Assembly (NCBI RefSeq): GCF_001949145.1 | Contig: NW_019091373.1 | Coordinates: 1,984,987-2,048,986 of the forward strand | Length of the DNA: 64,000 nt | Direction: 5' to 3' | Source: Acanthaster planci | Lineage: Eukaryota > Echinodermata > Asteroidea > Valvatida > Acanthasteridae | In this document: in pieces, positions 60,942 to 64,000 of the stretch | Layout: each line of letters opens with the position of its first letter | How positions within the stretch are numbered: the stretch's first letter is position 1 | The notes under the pieces: model-generated | The model's input: only the letters and a program-made list of their open reading frames with translations | Databases searched by the model: none | What the model was told of the DNA's origin: nothing | Translations under genes and position numbers: made by a program

Positions 60942-62213
60942 TTACATAACTGACACTTCTTCTGCGACGGTCTCAACAACTGGCTTACTCATAGTGTGCT
61001 GAATCAGTTTGGGTGTCACCCTGGAAGAAATTTTGGAGTCCAACTGACCAGTTTCCACGGCAACTGTTGAGGGAACAATGTCAGCATTGTTGTATAAGAC
61101 ATGCAAGTGCTGGAGCCCCCCAACCATACTGTTTGTCCTGCTGAGAGCCTCGGACACCCGGGAGTTTCGCCGGCCCTCGGTGCCTTGAGCCGACGACCGC
61201 GGACTCTTCTTTCCGCAGCAGAGAGTGCGGAAAAGCCGTCGGTAGGCGGCCTTGAAGTCCTGGTTCCGATAAGCATAGATCCACGGGTTAAGGCAACTGT
61301 TTGTGAAGATGAGAAAGACAGAGTATTGATGCAACGGAAGGGTCTCACTACAAACGTCACAGAAACGTTCCACAAGTAACGTTACAGAGAAAGTCACCCA
61401 GGTCAGGAAGAAGAATCCAAGAATGATCAGTAATGTCCGTGAGTACTTGGTGCCCTTGAACATGTGAAAGTTCTTGCTGAAGGAGTTGGGGAAAAGAGAA
61501 AGCTGAATGGCCGAGATGGCACGGGAGTGGTGCCTAGCGACCAGCATGACCCGGCAGTAGCAGCCAATCATGAACAGGAACGCAGGCACAAATACTAATA
61601 ACACTTGAATCAGCATGACGTACTTGGACAGGAGATAAAAGGTACACTTCGGCTTCTCCTCCAACTGGCTTTCCGCAAGGGCGTGCCACACCAGTGGTGC
61701 GAAGGCGACAATGAAAACATACATCCAGATCATGAGGGAGAAACACAGGACACGTCTTGTCGTTATGTGCTGGTAGTACTTAAGTGGTTTCACCAGGGCA
61801 GCGTACCGGTCGTAGGCGATGACTCCAAGACCCAGCAAGGACACACCGCACCCCAGCGTCACCAGGCAGTAGGGCAAGAGGCACAGGTAGGCGCTGGTCA
61901 CGAGGTAACCCAGCAGCTCAATCACAAACACCAGGGGCGCAAATACAGCCACCCAGATATCAGCAGCTGCCATGTTGACCAGAATGTAGTTGGATGGGAT
62001 CTGCAGTCGCTTGTATTTAACCACCGCCACAATGACCAGGATATTTCCAAAAACTGTCACGACCGTCAGCAGCGAAACACTGACCACTGCTACTATGGTC
62101 TGCGGGGTCCATTCAAGGTCGGTGCTGCCTGAGTTGTTCTGGAGAGGTGCAGGTGGGCCGGTACCCTCATGTTTGTCATCTCCCATCTTGTACTCATATG
62201 ACTTGAGACCCAT
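60942..62213 (-). CDS. Rhodopsin-class GPCR, adenosine-receptor-like orphan
   Basis: A 423-residue seven-transmembrane receptor in one uninterrupted coding exon. Landmarks: N26 in an NNS glycosylation site, G56-N57 in TM1, D85 in TM2, C111 and C190 for the extracellular disulfide, DRY 135-137, W163 in TM4, P210 in TM5, W272 in TM6, NPWIY 309-313 in TM7, then FKAAYRRLF and LCCGKK (possible helix 8 and palmitoylation). TNSCLNPWIYAYRNQDF resembles adenosine receptors. Position 3.32 is V118, so the aspartate of amine receptors is missing. The TM6 proline (6.50) is T274, and the adenosine contacts N6.55 and H7.43 are L279 and F303. The tail ends SVM, a weak PDZ-type end. An acceptor-like CAG lies just upstream, so a 5' exon probably exists. 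The family is certain; the ligand is not. Confidence 0.93.
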   Translation of the reverse strand: MGLKSYEYKMGDDKHEGTGPPAPLQNNSGSTDLEWTPQTIVAVVSVSLLTVVTVFGNILVIVAVVKYKRLQIPSNYILVNMAAADIWVAVFAPLVFVIELLGYLVTSAYLCLLPYCLVTLGCGVSLLGLGVIAYDRYAALVKPLKYYQHITTRRVLCFSLMIWMYVFIVAFAPLVWHALAESQLEEKPKCTFYLLSKYVMLIQVLLVFVPAFLFMIGCYCRVMLVARHHSRAISAIQLSLFPNSFSKNFHMFKGTKYSRTLLIILGFFFLTWVTFSVTLLVERFCDVCSETLPLHQYSVFLIFTNSCLNPWIYAYRNQDFKAAYRRLFRTLCCGKKSPRSSAQGTEGRRNSRVSEALSRTNSMVGGLQHLHVLYNNADIVPSTVAVETGQLDSKISSRVTPKLIQHTMSKPVVETVAEEVSVM

Positions 62214-62220
62214 ACATCTG
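62214..62220 (-). promoter_or_regulatory. Probable 3' splice site before the GPCR start codon
   Basis: On the minus strand TTTAACTTTCAG ends four bases before the start codon, as expected where a 5' non-coding exon is spliced to the coding exon. The joined leader would carry an out-of-frame ATG (ATGTATGGG) overlapping the true start; it opens a seven-codon frame. Confidence 0.5.
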
Positions 62221-64000
62221 AAAGTTAAACAGACAAATATTCTTTAATTATTCTAGAAACTGGCGAATTGAATGACCAGCAAGTTGGCAAAAAAATCGTC
62301 TGCTATCCACTATCAATGTATACCTCACTCCAATGTGCCTCTTATCACATTAGACTGTTTTAGACACTAATTTCCCCGAAGTTTTCCCTTCGACTTCCAA
62401 CTAGCATTTTGCCTTGTTCTCCAAACTTCTCCAACCTGAGGGAGGCTGGCAATAAAATTGTAAGTGTAGAATTTCATTACAAAAAATGTCTGAAGGAATT
62501 ATGAGAAATAAGTGATCGCAAATACCCAATATGTTTAAAAGTGGGCTCTGACTGTTTTGCTGGAAGTTTTAGGTGTTAACATCCTATCTAAAATTTTGAA
62601 ACAAGAAAACCTAAAACAGGCAACTCGACAACTTAGTACCACATTTTGCCTCAGAAAGATGAGCCACTAATGTACCATTCCCAGATGGAAAAGGCATTTA
62701 CCTTAAAACAATTTTCGAAAAATCAAAGAAACATGGGGTCAGCAAGTGAATCCACTCCCCCGCCCCCTCAATCTGCTACTGCTGCTGTTGATAGTGGTAG
62801 TGTAGGATTTAGTAGATTTAGAAAGCTCCCATGGGCAAGTTGCCCAAGGAAATAGAGTTAATGATTTGAGGATGTGATAACTAACCATAGATAGGATTAT
62901 GACAAGTGGAAGGGTGGAGCTTCCTGTTGGTGGAGGTGGGGGGTGTAAAGAGAGACTCAAAGGGTAGGAAGAAAAGAGAAGGAGTTTTAAAATGGGGGCG
63001 GACAATGCAATACTGGACAGCATCCGTGCGGGGAATCTAGCCTATATTTGGGTGGGTAAACTAATGCTAAGTGGAGATTACTGACAAGACAAAGAGTGGG
63101 TAGTGTTCTACCCCACTTCGGCTGGAAGGGAAGTAATCAAATCTCCTTATGGCTGTGTCTGAAATGGGCTTCCAGAGCTACGGCTAGGTCTACTGTCTGC
63201 GCGTCTCCATGTATTTGCAATGGAGTGAAGACCTAGACCTAGCTCTAGACAATGGATTCGGATGCAGCCGCATACAAATTTAGTGACTCAAGCCTGATTA
63301 CCCTACTAAACAGAGAGAAAATGGAATTCAGGAGACTTGGAACTTTAGAATCAAGTCTCCATGGTAGGAATGCAAGAGTGCTCTTTGTACATTGTCCACT
63401 GTGCCTTTTATGGTGAAGGATGAGGCAGTTACACAGCTGAAAGTTACCGCAATAGAGTGGGGGCATAGAAGGCAGATCTTAAGTGTGAGTTAGGTGTAAT
63501 AGCATTCAGACTAGGGCATTACACTTTCCATCACTTCTGATTCTGCTGCTAATCAGGTCAATTTTTTGAGGTTGGTTTAGTGCAACAGACCCTGAAATGA
63601 GATTGGAATTCACATACGGTAATTGGACATGCAAAATGATAAAGCCACCAAACAACCTGTGATGGAATAGATGGAGCATAATCCAAAGCTACCTCGAGGA
63701 CAAGTCCACTGCCTAAACTGTGAACCGGTGTTATAAAAACACCTGCACTCTCACAAGTCTGTTGTCATGGTAACACATGCGTACCTCTGCATCTTAGTGA
63801 GACCGTGTAACTAGTTCTCTGCAAACCGCAAATTAAGCAGCACAAGCAATGCGAAGAGCAAACACGATCCACTGAGTCATTTTGACTCCACTACAAAATA
63901 TCCCTCCAAGAGAAGGAGGTTTTTGTCATCTGTAGTGCAAGTGGTTGGACTGTGACGGGCTTCCGTCCGTTAATTGTACAAGTGAGAAAGCATGATATTC
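62221..64000. other. Region upstream of the GPCR, no coding gene seen
   Basis: This stretch probably holds the 5' intron or promoter of the GPCR. It includes a short hairpin element at 63151-63269 and purine-rich low-complexity sequence around 62890-63000. I recognise no coding exon. Confidence 0.6.
63151..63269. mobile_element. Short hairpin element, GGCTGTGTCTGAA ends
   Basis: A 119-base near-complete hairpin: GGCTGTGTCTGAAATGGGCT and GAGCTACGGCTAGGTCTA on the left, TAGACCTAGCTCTAGACAAT and GGATTCGGATGCAGCC on the right. It lies upstream of the GPCR. Confidence 0.75.

Noticed and set aside
61605-62132. 175-codon open frame on the plus strand
   Set aside because: It is the antisense shadow of the GPCR coding exon and has no recognisable domain.

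Overview
This is an animal nuclear window: genes are split into many short exons with GT-AG introns, and large non-coding stretches hold short inverted-repeat transposons, SINEs and a Penelope-like retroelement fragment. Protein identities, intron density and the TACATGTACATG-type simple sequence suggest a marine invertebrate deuterostome, most likely an echinoderm. That placement is an inference; the gene calls do not depend on it.

Layout. (1) 1-15568, minus strand: 5' part of an ERO1 endoplasmic-reticulum oxidoreductase gene. Six coding exons are visible from the signal peptide to the FAD-binding region; the rest lies beyond the left edge. (2) 20729-35905, minus strand: a complete RAB1 gene, seven coding exons, 206 residues, with all GTPase motifs and a CC prenylation end. 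Its introns hold a Penelope-like fragment, a SINE with a clear 15-bp target duplication, a pogo/Tigger-like element and several foldback elements. (3) 38844-53687, plus strand: a complete adenylate kinase 7 (AK7) gene, 17 coding exons, 710 residues, from the N-terminal dehydrogenase-like domain through the kinase domain to a C-terminal Dpy-30 motif; a poly(A) signal lies at 54527. It is divergent from RAB1 across 2.9 kb. (4) 60942-62213, minus strand: a 423-residue rhodopsin-class GPCR in one coding exon, related to adenosine receptors but lacking key adenosine contacts and the TM6 proline.

ERO1 (disulfide formation in the ER) and RAB1 (ER-to-Golgi transport) are both secretory-pathway genes, AK7 belongs to motile cilia, and the GPCR is a surface receptor. 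The order looks like ordinary chromosomal neighbourhood; nothing indicates an operon or a dedicated gene cluster.

The most distinctive content outside the genes is the density of foldback/MITE-like elements: at least five sequence groups, three with two or three copies inside 64 kb. I found no previously undescribed biological system. The points most worth a second look are the unusual GPCR, two extra cysteines in the ERO1 regulatory region, the foldback families, and promoter motifs upstream of RAB1 and AK7.
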